The position numbers were made by a program, and so were the translations under genes. From Candidatus Marsarchaeota archaeon (GTDB taxonomy: Archaea; Micrarchaeota; Micrarchaeia; Micrarchaeales; Micrarchaeaceae), in NCBI GenBank assembly GCA_023473665.1, contig JAMCYM010000002.1:186001-250000 (forward strand): a stretch of 64,000 bases of DNA, in the 5' to 3' direction. The first letter of the stretch is position 1; the number at the start of each line of letters is the position of its first letter. The notes below the pieces were generated by a model, which saw nothing but the letters and a program-made list of their open reading frames with translations, made no database searches and was not told the DNA's origin. Positions 8,302 to 17,404 of the stretch are shown here, one piece after another.

Positions 8302-9870
8302 ATGGCAGCAGGCAAAGCGCAATCCGCAAGGCGCGCCGCGCGCGCCGCCCACGACTGGTATCTCTACGCCGCTTTGGCCATGGTGCTGGCCAGCGTTGCC
8401 TACTGGACTGCTTTCGCATTCAATGCCTACGGCACGTTCCATGAGTATTCGGACCTGGGCTCGTTGGCGCTCAGCATGTACTACGACATCCATTATCCCG
8501 GCATAGTGCACGGCCTGCAATACATGCTGTTCATGCAGCACATTTCGCCAGACATGCTGCTCCTCCTGCCATTTTTCTATGCCGACAGTTCTGCGCTGAC
8601 GCTGCTTGTCATACAGGCGGTCGTGGTGTCTTTCGCTGGCCTTGCGGCATTTGCTGTGGCGCGGCGCCTTATCAAGAGCCAAAAGGCCGCGCTCCTGCTC
8701 TGCGCCGCATTCCTGCTAAATCCCGGCCTGCACGGCTTAACAATGTTCGACGCCCACGTCGAGATGCTTCTGCCGCTGGCGTACATACTAGTGTTCTACT
8801 TCTACGTGCGCGCTATGCGCGCCTGGTTCTTTGCAGCGTCTGTGTTCCTTTTGGGCGTCATGGAAGAAGCTCCGTTCCTTGGCGCAAGCCTTGGCCTAGC
8901 TCTCCTCGTGTACGAGCTGCTCAACCGCAGCAACGCAGCGTCAAGGCGCACGCGCATCGGCATGGCCCTCGGCCTCATTGTGCTCTCAGTTGCTGCGTTC
9001 GCGTTCTATTCCATTGCAGCGGTTTCGTTGACAAGCCAGTATGCTTCGGGAGCTTATCCATTGCTGCCGCCCGGGCTTGCGCACTACCAAAGCCTTGCGT
9101 TCGTGCTGTCAGGCCTGCACTCGTTCGGCAGCCAAAGCTCAGTTTCCACGCTCTCGCTCATGGGCTCCGGCCTCGGCCCTTATGCCTATTATGCCATCAT
9201 AGTGCTGCTGCTCAGCATGGGCATATTGCTGATTTTCGCCCCGATAGAATCGGCCATACTGCTCTCGCCGTGGCTGGTTGAGACGTTCATCGCCGGCAAC
9301 TACCAGTTCGTATTCATGTTCAACTACTACTTCGCCTTTGCAATTGGCGGCATGGCAGTAGCTGCCATCATAGGGGCGAAAAACATCATGGAGCGCAAAG
9401 GCATGCTGGCCAGGGCGCTGGACAGGCATACTGCCGGGCATGCCCCAAGCGTTGTTGCAGTGGCATCGATTGCAGTTGTCGCGATGGTGCTGCTGCTCTC
9501 TCCCGCTTTCATCTATTCGAAGAACATCAACAGCTTCTCGCAGGACTTCCTGTTCCAGGCCAACGCGTCGCAGCAAAGGCTCTACTCGCAACTCTATTCG
9601 GTGATGGCGCTGGTGCCTGCAAATGCATCGCTCATGGCGCAATACTACATGATGCCCCACCTATTCGCCCGCAGGTACATCGAGACGACGTGCGCATCCA
9701 ATTACTACTTCAAGCCGCAGTACGTGCTTCTCGACTACAACCTCAACATAAGCCTCAACGTATTCAGGGAGTGCGGAACGACGCTCTCCGGCATTTACCT
9801 GAACAGCGCATCTGACTATTTGGTTGTGGCGCAGAACGGCACGGCGCTGCTGCTGGAGCGTGCGCGCTAG
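8302..9870 (+). CDS. DUF2079-family polytopic membrane protein (probable GT-C type)
   Basis: This 522-residue integral membrane protein has roughly ten hydrophobic segments. Its N-terminal region carries the DUF2079 pattern: EYSDLG with an acidic residue at 51 in the first outer loop, then MQHISPDMLLLLPFFY with H80. Such proteins are distantly related to GT-C mannosyltransferases that use lipid-linked sugars on the outer face of the membrane. The soluble C-terminal ~100 residues contain several N-x-S/T sequons, consistent with an external position. It is the last gene of the glycosylation operon; a role finishing a surface glycan is inferred. Confidence 0.7.
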   Translation: MAAGKAQSARRAARAAHDWYLYAALAMVLASVAYWTAFAFNAYGTFHEYSDLGSLALSMYYDIHYPGIVHGLQYMLFMQHISPDMLLLLPFFYADSSALTLLVIQAVVVSFAGLAAFAVARRLIKSQKAALLLCAAFLLNPGLHGLTMFDAHVEMLLPLAYILVFYFYVRAMRAWFFAASVFLLGVMEEAPFLGASLGLALLVYELLNRSNAASRRTRIGMALGLIVLSVAAFAFYSIAAVSLTSQYASGAYPLLPPGLAHYQSLAFVLSGLHSFGSQSSVSTLSLMGSGLGPYAYYAIIVLLLSMGILLIFAPIESAILLSPWLVETFIAGNYQFVFMFNYYFAFAIGGMAVAAIIGAKNIMERKGMLARALDRHTAGHAPSVVAVASIAVVAMVLLLSPAFIYSKNINSFSQDFLFQANASQQRLYSQLYSVMALVPANASLMAQYYMMPHLFARRYIETTCASNYYFKPQYVLLDYNLNISLNVFRECGTTLSGIYLNSASDYLVVAQNGTALLLERAR

Positions 9871-9942
9871 CCATCGACACGCATACGTTTAAATAGGTTT
9901 AATGCATCCTATAAATCGCAGGAAATTTCGAATGCAAGGGGT

Positions 9943-12054
9943 ATGAGATTGGGCGCGCCGCTGCCGAAAGGCATAGTGGGCAGGTACAGGGGTCAGTCTG
10001 CGCTAGAGTACCTAGTGACGTATGGATGGGCGCTGCTCCTCATTGCAATCGTGGCATCGTTTCTTTACTTATACGTGATCGCGCCGAGCGCCATCGTGCC
10101 ATCTCAATGCTCGTTTACGTCTGGCATGCAGTGCATCGACCTAGTGCTTGGCGCTAATGCTACAACGCATGCGTCCGCGCTGGCAATATACGCGACCAAC
10201 GCGCAGCCGTATCCTGTGGAGCACCCTGTGCTTTATGTGAAGATAAACGGCGTGAATACGACAGCAGTGCCCTGCAAGCCCGATTACGTACTTGCAGGAG
10301 GCTCCATGATCTGCGAGGTGCCCCTGTCGCAGAAGACATCGTTCAACCAGCTCGTGGCCGGCAACCTGTACATAAACGCGTCGTACTGCGGCCTGACGGG
10401 CGCCACGTCGCCTGCCTCGTGCAGCTCATCCCCAACAGAGATTTACTCGGGCAGCTTCAATGCGCATGTGCAGCCCTTGGTAGCTACTAACTCGACCATA
10501 ACGCTCACTGCTACTAACACTACCAATCCCGGCAACCCCGCCAACAACGCAAAGGACCCGCTCATGGCTACTGTCAAGCTGCTGGGCTATCCGCTCGCTG
10601 GAGCGACCGTTAACTTCACCGCCACGTTCCAGAACAACGGCACCAATGCGGTGCCGCCGTATTCGTTCGGCTCGCAGTACGCCACCACGGGCCCCAATGG
10701 CGTGGCAAATGATTATATTCAGGGCACGACGGTCGGCAGGGTCATCGTAGAGGCGATGTACGCCGGCATCGCGGCCAACCTGAGCATAAACTTCACGCGC
10801 ACTGCCGGGATCACGTTCAGCGTGCCCAGCGCTGCGCCGCTCATGTCCAGCAGCGCCGCCACCCTTGCAACGATAGACGGCATAAACTATGACTACGGGC
10901 AGCTCACAGGCATAGCATTCGATTGGGGCTGCGACTCATCACATCCTTATTCGTTCGAACAAGTGCCGTACAACAGCTCTGGCACGCGCCTGCTCTTCCA
11001 GAGCGCAAAGATAAACGGCATAGCGTACTCCACAGCATCGGGCTCCATGACAGTAAACTGCACGCGCGCTAATCAGACGGAGCTCGCGACATATGGTACG
11101 CAGTACGCGCTTACTATGGTTGCCTCTCCATCCAATGCGGGCACCACAGTCCCTGCTGCAGGTACCCACTGGTACAACTCTGGAGCGCCTGTCACGGTAG
11201 GCGAGAGCGCAGGCATGAATTACGTTTTCGATACATGGACAGGCAATGGCCTAGGCAGCTATTCCGGCGCAGAAGCAAGTCCATCGCTGACGGTCTACGC
11301 CCCAATTTCAGAAACGGCGCACTTCCGCCCGTTGCAAACCACCATCGTTTCGACATCCACCACTGTCTCAACCTCCACCACTAGCATACCCCCGCCGCCT
11401 CCAACAACTACTACAATAGGCCCAACTAGAATAATTATAGGCAGCTGCAATACCTACAATTTCTGTTTCATCGGCTCATGCTCGGGTGCAATTATACAGT
11501 GCCCAAGCTCATGCTCGACGCCCATATGCACCCAAGGCTATGATGGCTGCTCATCAAGCATGTTCGGTGCAGAGTGCGTTTCGTCCCCACCACCGCCTCC
11601 GCCACCACCCACAACAACCACCACCTCCACCACAACAACTTCAACAACTTCCACAACCTCCACTACATCTACAACTTCCACTACGTCAACCACAACTTCA
11701 ACTTCCTCTACTACTACAACAAAGACCACGACAACAAGCACTATCGCCACTGCCAGCTGCGGCTCGTGCCTGCTCCCAGGAGAGCAGTGCCCGTCGAATT
11801 GCCCTGCAACGCGGGATACATCGTGCCCTGGAGTCGGAGCTGAGTGCGCCCCGACCACCGTCACTACCACTTCATCTACTACTACTATCTCTACTACAAC
11901 CACAGTGCTTCCAGCCTGCACGGGGAACTGCGGTATATGCTCAGCTGGGATTCCGCCGATTGGCTGCTCCTACACATGCGACTACAACTGCGTCCGTTCT
12001 GGGTGGTTCAATTATTATAACGCGATCTGTGGAATGATATGCACAACCCCCTAA
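9943..12054 (+). CDS. Pilin-like surface adhesin with one InlB-like repeat, Thr-rich linkers and Cys-rich modules
   Basis: The 703-residue protein has a class III signal peptide: a short basic leader, the cut site GRYRG before Q-S-A-L-E-Y-L, then a hydrophobic helix (~26-50). Prepilin peptidase would remove the leader and the helix would anchor it in a pilus or membrane. After a conserved pilin-like head come an Ig-like segment (~175-265), a unit with WYNSGAPVTV ... YVFDTWTGNG resembling Listeria-Bacteroides (InlB B-type) repeats (~400-450), a proline and long Thr/Ser-rich linker (~455-640 with interruptions) and two cysteine-rich modules near the C-terminus. The head closely matches the giant protein at 43552. 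A TATA-like run lies near 9888. Confidence 0.75.
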   Translation: MRLGAPLPKGIVGRYRGQSALEYLVTYGWALLLIAIVASFLYLYVIAPSAIVPSQCSFTSGMQCIDLVLGANATTHASALAIYATNAQPYPVEHPVLYVKINGVNTTAVPCKPDYVLAGGSMICEVPLSQKTSFNQLVAGNLYINASYCGLTGATSPASCSSSPTEIYSGSFNAHVQPLVATNSTITLTATNTTNPGNPANNAKDPLMATVKLLGYPLAGATVNFTATFQNNGTNAVPPYSFGSQYATTGPNGVANDYIQGTTVGRVIVEAMYAGIAANLSINFTRTAGITFSVPSAAPLMSSSAATLATIDGINYDYGQLTGIAFDWGCDSSHPYSFEQVPYNSSGTRLLFQSAKINGIAYSTASGSMTVNCTRANQTELATYGTQYALTMVASPSNAGTTVPAAGTHWYNSGAPVTVGESAGMNYVFDTWTGNGLGSYSGAEASPSLTVYAPISETAHFRPLQTTIVSTSTTVSTSTTSIPPPPPTTTTIGPTRIIIGSCNTYNFCFIGSCSGAIIQCPSSCSTPICTQGYDGCSSSMFGAECVSSPPPPPPPPTTTTTSTTTTSTTSTTSTTSTTSTTSTTTSTSSTTTTKTTTTSTIATASCGSCLLPGEQCPSNCPATRDTSCPGVGAECAPTTVTTTSSTTTISTTTTVLPACTGNCGICSAGIPPIGCSYTCDYNCVRSGWFNYYNAICGMICTTP

Positions 12055-12107
12055 AAATAAACTTGCCTTGGCGCATGCGCAATCTAAAAATAGTCGCTAT
12101 TTCTCAG

Positions 12108-12356
12108 TTATACCCTCAGCAGTATCTCAGTCTTGCTTGCAAATTCTACTATCTCGTGCGCGGTTACAGTGCCGGTAGCAAGCAGCGCGACCGATACACC
12201 AACTATTGTTAAGCCAAGGACCGCGCCTCCTATATACTGCTGTATGTCTGGTGGAATTTTGTTCCACAGGCTGTCTATCCTCTCGATTATCCCCGGGCCC
12301 TTAGTTTGTGGTTCTGAGTTAGTGATAATCTTTGATGGCTGGTGATTTTTCTGCAT
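12108..12356 (-). CDS. Small single-helix membrane protein, unknown
   Basis: The 82-residue product has a polar N-terminus (~1-40) and one clear membrane helix (GGAVLGLTIVGVSVALLAT, ~43-61), followed by a short tail. It starts at ATG 12356, diverges from the next gene, and converges on the adhesin. No family is recognised. Coding is supported mainly by the clean start, the amphipathic layout and the lack of a better gene on the other strand. Confidence 0.5.
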   Translation of the reverse strand: MQKNHQPSKIITNSEPQTKGPGIIERIDSLWNKIPPDIQQYIGGAVLGLTIVGVSVALLATGTVTAHEIVEFASKTEILLRV

Positions 12357-12487
12357 GCAAACACAATAAACTTTCCTTACTGCCCATATATTTAAATGTT
12401 GCGATTCAATGCAATTATCAGAACAAAACGTACTTTTAAATAAATTAGTTTAGTCAGCTAAATGTTCTACAGTATTTTGATGATGAT

Positions 12488-13324
12488 ATGCCAAACACCT
12501 TAGGAGAGACGAGTGCCCTCCCAGACACCTCGCCTGATACTAAAAGCGTATCGCAACAAACGACAGTCGGAACACCTACTGCTTCAGGCATTGCACCATC
12601 TAATAGTGGTATTGGATTTCAGTCAAGCCCCAAAAACATGAAGAGTCATCGTCTGAAGATGATAGGTATTGCATCTCTTACCTCACTGATTCTTGTTGCA
12701 GTTGCCGTATTCCTGATATACGCACATCTCAGCAACCTTACAACCACTACAACCACACCAGTGGTTACTATTTCCCCCTCCCTATTGTTGAACCGTTCGA
12801 ATGCACTGTATGGCATACCTAATAGCAGCGCATTCATGACAAACAATACACCTACATTACACAATAATGTCACCGGCGCGTCATCTTACATGTTTTTGAC
12901 GTATTACTCAAGTGCAGTGGAACTGCTATATACGATGAAACCTGCGCCACCTCTGACATATAACCTAACGGTTCCCGCAGCATATTCAAGCGTCACATAT
13001 CCATTAAGCATAACAGTTACACTCTTCATATACAGCAATGCAAACTTGGCAACATACTGGTTTAACAACAGCTTTTACAACCCCCAGTTCGGAGGCCCAG
13101 CAGTAAAAGGGGCCTCATTTACCTCAAGCCATACGACTATCGAGGGCGCGCCAGCAGTTCTTGAATCGTACAAGCCTATCTTTGCGCACTTAGGGTATTA
13201 TGAAGTGACGTTCCACTATGGCGAGTACATCATCACAGTTTCAGCTTTAGGGATGAATAATACGTTCAACAGCACGTACCTAATCAACATCGCCAGGCAC
13301 ATGTACCAGCAAATCTCATCTTAA
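12488..13324 (+). CDS. Membrane-anchored extracellular protein, unknown
   Basis: This 278-residue protein has a Ser/Thr-rich polar N-terminus (~1-55), one membrane helix (IGIASLTSLILVAVAVFLIY, ~58-77), then a Thr/Asn/Ser-rich ectodomain with many N-x-S/T sequons, suggesting a glycosylated surface protein with its C-terminus outside. A TATA-like element near 12430-12441 precedes the ATG, leaving a leader of about 25 bases. The domain (including GAPAVLESYKP and YYEVTFHYGEYIITVSA) is not one I recognise. Confidence 0.6.
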   Translation: MPNTLGETSALPDTSPDTKSVSQQTTVGTPTASGIAPSNSGIGFQSSPKNMKSHRLKMIGIASLTSLILVAVAVFLIYAHLSNLTTTTTTPVVTISPSLLLNRSNALYGIPNSSAFMTNNTPTLHNNVTGASSYMFLTYYSSAVELLYTMKPAPPLTYNLTVPAAYSSVTYPLSITVTLFIYSNANLATYWFNNSFYNPQFGGPAVKGASFTSSHTTIEGAPAVLESYKPIFAHLGYYEVTFHYGEYIITVSALGMNNTFNSTYLINIARHMYQQISS

Positions 13325-13462
13325 CCACCTTCACCTCATAAAAACAAATTGTTAGTAAGCCGCATCTTAATTCAGCTAAAATATCTGCGAGCAGTGGCGC
13401 GGTGCGCGCCGCCAAATGCTTCGTATTATTAACTTTTGCTGGAAATATAACCCTGCAAGGGT

Positions 13463-14398
13463 GTGGCAATGGCAATCAAGGGGAAAAGCGTTATAGTCAC
13501 TGGCGGCGCAGGCTTTATCGGCAGCAACCTCGTGGACGCGCTCGCAAGGGACAACAAGGTCACCGTGCTGGACAACCTGCATACGGGCAGCGAGGACAAT
13601 CTGGCGCAGGCGAAAGCCACTGGCAACGTCGTGTTCGTCAAGGATGACGCCAAGAGCATCCAGAAGCAGGGCACTAATGCGGATTACGTCTTCCATCTGG
13701 GCATATATTCTGCATCTCCGATGTACCGCGACAACCCATCCCTTATGGCAGAGGTCGTGCAGGGCATGACGAGCGTGCTAGAATACGCGAAAGCAAATGG
13801 CTCGAAGGTCGTCTTCGCCTCAACTTCTTCAATATACAATGGAATAACTCCGCCGCACAAGGAAGATATCGTACCGAAGGTGACTGACTACTACACCGAG
13901 GCGAGGATAGCAGCGGAGCGCATATCCGAGCTCTACTCGAAGCTCAACGGCCTTGACGTTTCGGCAATGAGGTTCTTCTCGGTGTACGGCTACCACGAGA
14001 AAAACAAGGGCAAGTACGCGAATCTAGCATCGCAGTTCCTCTGGGCGATGAAGAGCAACGAACAGCCGGTAATCTATGGCGACGGCACGCAGAAAAGGGA
14101 CTTCGTCTTTGCCACAGACGTGGCAAACGCGCTCATGCTTGCTGCAGAGAAGAACCACGGCTTCAACGTGTACAACGTCGGCACCGGCAGGAACTACGAC
14201 CTAAACGCGCTCATCGGCAAGATAAACTCGCTGCTCGGCACGTCAATAGGGCCGAAATACATAGAAATGCCAGTCAAGAACTACGTGATGGAGACGCTGG
14301 CGAGCACCGAAAAGGCTGAGAAAAACATAGGTTTCAGGGCGGGCGTAAGCCTGGATGAGGGATTGAGCAGGATAGCGGAATATTACGGGCAAACCTAA
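13463..14398 (+). CDS. NAD-dependent sugar-nucleotide epimerase/dehydratase (extended SDR)
   Basis: The 311-residue protein has the N-terminal Rossmann motif VTGGAGFIGSNL, a FASTSSIYNG strand supplying the catalytic serine, and a late RDFVFATDVANAL substrate-side motif shared with UDP-glucose 4-epimerase-like enzymes. The usual Y-x-x-x-K pair reads Y-T-E-A-R, so lysine is replaced by arginine; related archaeal sequences with Y-x-E-A-R exist, so this need not mean loss of function. Start is GTG 13463 or ATG 13469, with AAGG just upstream. It lies alone between a surface protein and an AlbA-type regulator; its last third is partly duplicated at 16041. Confidence 0.78.
   Translation: MAMAIKGKSVIVTGGAGFIGSNLVDALARDNKVTVLDNLHTGSEDNLAQAKATGNVVFVKDDAKSIQKQGTNADYVFHLGIYSASPMYRDNPSLMAEVVQGMTSVLEYAKANGSKVVFASTSSIYNGITPPHKEDIVPKVTDYYTEARIAAERISELYSKLNGLDVSAMRFFSVYGYHEKNKGKYANLASQFLWAMKSNEQPVIYGDGTQKRDFVFATDVANALMLAAEKNHGFNVYNVGTGRNYDLNALIGKINSLLGTSIGPKYIEMPVKNYVMETLASTEKAEKNIGFRAGVSLDEGLSRIAEYYGQT
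14251..14298 (+). repeat. 48-base direct repeat, copy 1 (inside epimerase gene)
   Basis: Bases 14251-14298 are identical to 16041-16088. They encode the conserved segment PKYIEMPVKNYVMETL of the epimerase. Sequence diverges sharply on both sides, so the two copies frame the AlbA-domain gene. Confidence 0.9.
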
Positions 14399-14432
14399 AG
14401 GAGCGCTGATGCTGGTGCTTCCTTTCAGTGCA

Positions 14433-14482
14433 AATTTACTATAAGGTTACTATAAAACCATAAGTGTTTTATTTTATAGTAA
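14433..14482. repeat. ACTATAA-type short repeats downstream of the AlbA-domain gene
   Basis: AATTTACTATAA at 14433-14444 recurs exactly at 15940-15951 on the other side of the AlbA gene. Further copies of the core occur as GTTACTATAAAA near 14446 and inverted as TTTATAGTAATT near 14474. They could be operators for the encoded regulator or ends of an inserted segment. Confidence 0.55.
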
Positions 14483-15883
14483 TTAATCGGCCGGATATCC
14501 TTCGCCGTGACCATCCAAAACATAATATGCACCCCGAAATTTTCCTATCCGGCGTACTAAGCCATGGGTTATGAGTTCGTTTAGGTCCTTTGTAGCTGTC
14601 GGCTGTGAAACGCCGACGAGTTCAGCATAAGCTTTGAGTTTTAAGCTCTTGTTTGCCTTAAGAAAAGTCAGCGCCTCCTCCTGCCGTGCGTTTAAGGCAT
14701 TTGAACGCATCCTTGATTTGCCGCTAGATGCGTTGTATATTGTAACCCTAAAAGAATCACCAATGTTATGAAATTCCGGATCCGGAAGCCCTGCCTCTCG
14801 CATATAATTTATCATCTTGCGTACGCCAGTGCCAAGGCCCTCTCCATATCTAAGGTCGTGCAGGAACTGATATACAAGCGGGTTTCTATGCCTTGGGATC
14901 TTGTAAAAATTCAGAATGGTTTGCCCCTGAAGCAATCCACCGGGATTCGTAATCTGCAGCCTATCAGGATAGAGTTCTATAAGCACATCGTTTGAATCGA
15001 AGTAATCCCTATGGCCTATGGCATTGGTTATCATCTCTCTAATTACCTTATCTGGGTATTCAGGAATTTCTATCCTCTCAAGCCCTTTTGTTATAAACCG
15101 GGTACCTGCGATTTCTTTTACCATAATGAAAGCCTTTTCTATAAGGTTTGGAACCGTGCCGTTAATCCTTTTATCGGAAGCTATCGCCTCCAATTCTGGC
15201 TCTTTGCTCTTGTATTTTACAACCCGCGCTTCCAGATTGGGCACAAATTGCTGCGGATCTTTTGCAAAAAACATCGCCGCTATGTTCTTTAAGTAAAACT
15301 CGCCATTGTAATTTGCTGCGCGAAGGGCAAACAGCATCTTCCTAACGCCTTCAGTATTCAAATCATGCATTTCTTCGTCAGGGCTTCTAGACTGCACTAG
15401 CCTAGACAAGGCGCCAGTATCAATGTCGTTCATCTTCATCCTACTTTTCAGTTCCTCAAAGTTCAATAGTGTCCTATTCTTGAGGAACCCTATGAGCTCC
15501 CTGCCATAAAGTTCGAGGTTTGTGCTGCCTTGCCTCACAAAGCATTTGCGGTTGAAAAAGCATGGTTCCTCATTAAAAGGAATCTGTTCCACCTTAATCA
15601 CAATAAGCTTCTTGTCTTCATAAACCAGGGATTCCTGATTTACATGAGGTCTAGGACTGCATCTGTCAAGCAGCTCCCGGATTTTCATCGAAGCTGTATC
15701 TGCGTCGTCAATTCCCATCACCTGCTTCTGTGGATTAAGTCCAAGGACTATCGTGCCTCCGAAAGTGTTGGCGAAGGCAGATATTGTATTGCCTATTTTT
15801 TCTGACAGCCCCTGCTTTACTTCTATGGATGGGCCCTCCCATTCATCTATGATTTCTTTTATAAGTTCCTTTGTATAAACCAT
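14483..15883 (-). CDS. AlbA_2 (Schlafen-type) domain regulator with C-terminal winged helix
   Basis: The 466-residue protein has an N-terminal AlbA_2/Schlafen-like domain (SIEVKQG at 19-25, then AFANTFGGTIVLGL at 36-49). The middle region (REMITNAIGHRDY ... ELYPDRLQITNPGGLL) is usually annotated as RecG-like helicase-related, and a winged-helix tail (RQEEALTFLKANKSLKLKAY, then SQPTATKDLNELITHGLVRRIG) follows. Such proteins are widespread in prokaryotes, usually as transcription regulators in mobile or defence contexts. It is isolated, oriented against its neighbours and bracketed by direct repeats, suggesting an inserted cassette. No truncation is evident. Confidence 0.8.
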   Translation of the reverse strand: MVYTKELIKEIIDEWEGPSIEVKQGLSEKIGNTISAFANTFGGTIVLGLNPQKQVMGIDDADTASMKIRELLDRCSPRPHVNQESLVYEDKKLIVIKVEQIPFNEEPCFFNRKCFVRQGSTNLELYGRELIGFLKNRTLLNFEELKSRMKMNDIDTGALSRLVQSRSPDEEMHDLNTEGVRKMLFALRAANYNGEFYLKNIAAMFFAKDPQQFVPNLEARVVKYKSKEPELEAIASDKRINGTVPNLIEKAFIMVKEIAGTRFITKGLERIEIPEYPDKVIREMITNAIGHRDYFDSNDVLIELYPDRLQITNPGGLLQGQTILNFYKIPRHRNPLVYQFLHDLRYGEGLGTGVRKMINYMREAGLPDPEFHNIGDSFRVTIYNASSGKSRMRSNALNARQEEALTFLKANKSLKLKAYAELVGVSQPTATKDLNELITHGLVRRIGKFRGAYYVLDGHGEGYPAD

Positions 15884-16040
15884 CGAATCGCCATGCGCCT
15901 GGATGCACTATGCTTATAGGATGTTACCGAATTACTACTAATTTACTATAAAATAACTATAATGATTAGTTATTTATTGATTTGCTTTACGTTGTCTTTA
16001 AGTATATGAACCCCTAGAGAAATTGAGAAAACGACATAGA

Positions 16041-16182
16041 GCCGAAATACATAGAAATGCCAGTCAAGAACTACGTGATGGAGACGCTCGCAGATACAGG
16101 CAAGTCCAAGAAAGAGCTCGGCTACGAGGCGAAAATTGGCCTAGACGAGGGGCTGAGGCTGATGAGCGAGCATTATCTGTGA
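16041..16182 (+). pseudogene. 3' stub of a second epimerase gene
   Basis: These bases encode the last ~46 residues of an epimerase like the one at 13463, ending EHYL and a TGA at 16180-16182. The first 48 bases are identical to the intact gene; the remainder encodes a related but different tail (ADTGKSKKELGYEAK versus ASTEKAEKNIGFRAG). No start or Rossmann domain precedes it. This is best explained by a former tandem paralogue that lost its 5' part, or by partial duplication when the AlbA gene was inserted. Confidence 0.8.
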
Positions 16183-16544
16183 GCCAACACGGCTGGCCTG
16201 CCATGCTTCATGGCCTCGTCGACTATCTCTTGCGTTATGCTGTTGCCCGCGCGGTGCGCAAGCGCAAGAAGGTACTGAAGGTTGCCGACATGCTTGTCGC
16301 ATGCGCCCACTCTAATGAGTGCGGATCCGCCCAAATACCCATTGAAAAACAGCTTGCTGGGCATTGCCCCTCTCCCGAACATGCTGGCAATCCTGCCGGC
16401 AGACTCATCGGAGTCTACGAACGCAGTAATTGCGTTGTGCATGCCTTTATCGCCACCGCAGACGAAGCAGCCCGGCGTTTCGTCGATGGTGAACTTGCCG
16501 CTTGAGTGGAAGCGTTCCCCCTTGCTGACCGTTTTCTCGATCAT
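16173..16544 (-). CDS. Conserved-looking small protein, unknown
   Basis: A 123-residue frame starts at ATG 16544. It contains GCFVCGGDKGMHNAITAFVDS with a C-x-x-C pair, then GRIASMFGRGAMPSKLFFNGY and a helical C-terminus. The C-x-x-C could bind a metal, but a second pair is not obvious. It overlaps the end of the epimerase stub by ten bases on the opposite strand, so it probably arrived with the rearrangement. I do not recognise the family. Confidence 0.5.
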   Translation of the reverse strand: MIEKTVSKGERFHSSGKFTIDETPGCFVCGGDKGMHNAITAFVDSDESAGRIASMFGRGAMPSKLFFNGYLGGSALIRVGACDKHVGNLQYLLALAHRAGNSITQEIVDEAMKHGRPAVLAHR

Positions 16545-16585
16545 GAATCAACACCACTATGGTTTTGCTGTCCTTTTTTGCTGTT

Positions 16586-16912
16586 CTATTGAGTTGATTG
16601 GGTGCGCGGCTTGGCAGCGCTGTACTTGGCCGCCAGGCCCTGCTGCGCCTCTCTGCCATGGGTCGTGATTCTCAGGCCTTTCCCGTCCTCTGCAACGAGC
16701 GCAAACATGAACAGGTCTGATACGCGCTCGCGTACAAGCCTGTCCGTGATGCTGTTGTCGCCCAACCGCTTGCGCACCCCATCTGCGAGATCGGTGAATA
16801 CCCTGCTCCCATACCTTGTGCCTTCCGGCAGCCTCTCAATCTCGTCAAGGAGCGCACATATCACGCGCTCCCTGACTTCCAAGGGTTCGATGTTGATCTG
16901 CTTGTCTCTCAT
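16586..16912 (-). CDS. Small putative DNA-binding protein (winged-helix-like)
   Basis: From ATG 16912 the product is 108 residues: a helical N-terminal half (REVRERVICALLDEIERL, then SRVFTDLADGVRKRLGD) and a segment LFMFALVAEDGKGLRITTHGREAQQGL resembling the wing and last helix of a winged-helix fold. A longer frame from 16939 would add nine residues. It is the fourth of five minus-strand small genes (18717 down to 16173). A regulatory role is only inferred. Confidence 0.45.
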   Translation of the reverse strand: MRDKQINIEPLEVRERVICALLDEIERLPEGTRYGSRVFTDLADGVRKRLGDNSITDRLVRERVSDLFMFALVAEDGKGLRITTHGREAQQGLAAKYSAAKPRTQSTQ

Positions 16913-16963
16913 ACATGCACCATAAGTGCGCGCTGCCACGCGCGTTATTCAGCCGTATGGGCC

Positions 16964-17359
16964 TCAGCCGCTACTCTCTTCGCCCGCGCCCCAGACTATA
17001 ATGCTCCCTATGCTCATGAACGTGCCCGCGATGACTGTACCGAACGCATAAACCACGAGATGCGGATCGTTCGTCTTCAGCCCGGCCCATGCAAGCCCTG
17101 CCGCGGCTGCAAGCGGGGAGAACATCGCCGTGACCTGGTAAACGAATGTATGGCTGTTTTTCTTTACAATAGGCTGCCCGCCGTCCGGGCCATCGGCTTC
17201 AGGCCTGTGCCCCTCTCTGCGGAGCCAGGAGTGAATGCTGGCCATGGCTCTATGTGTTTCTTGGCCCCGGTCTCCGGCCTGCTTTATCGGCTCGCCCGCG
17301 CCCCTTAGGGGCACAGATACATTATACGGTGTGTAATCTATAGAGGGCATTAAATCCAC
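16964..17359 (-). CDS. Small two-helix membrane protein, unknown
   Basis: The 131-residue product has a charged, histidine-rich N-terminal half (~1-70) followed by two likely membrane helices (about 78-97 and 103-124), ending in a short acidic tail. It belongs to the minus-strand cluster with the HExxH protein upstream. No family is recognised; a topology with the N-terminus in the cytoplasm is a guess from the flanking charges. Confidence 0.5.
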   Translation of the reverse strand: MDLMPSIDYTPYNVSVPLRGAGEPIKQAGDRGQETHRAMASIHSWLRREGHRPEADGPDGGQPIVKKNSHTFVYQVTAMFSPLAAAAGLAWAGLKTNDPHLVVYAFGTVIAGTFMSIGSIIVWGAGEESSG

Positions 17360-17404
17360 ACATTAACGCTATTTTGCTCCCGAACAGTATGGCTTAGGAG
17401 ATAT

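Noticed and set aside
11486-12037. Gln/Pro-rich frame overlapping the Thr-rich region of the 9943 adhesin
   Set aside because: It is the alternative reading of the Thr codon tracts (ACA/ACT) and has no start context.
16023-16505. 160-codon plus-strand frame covering the epimerase stub
   Set aside because: It reads the stub in the wrong frame; the correct frame matches the epimerase C-terminus and stops at 16182.
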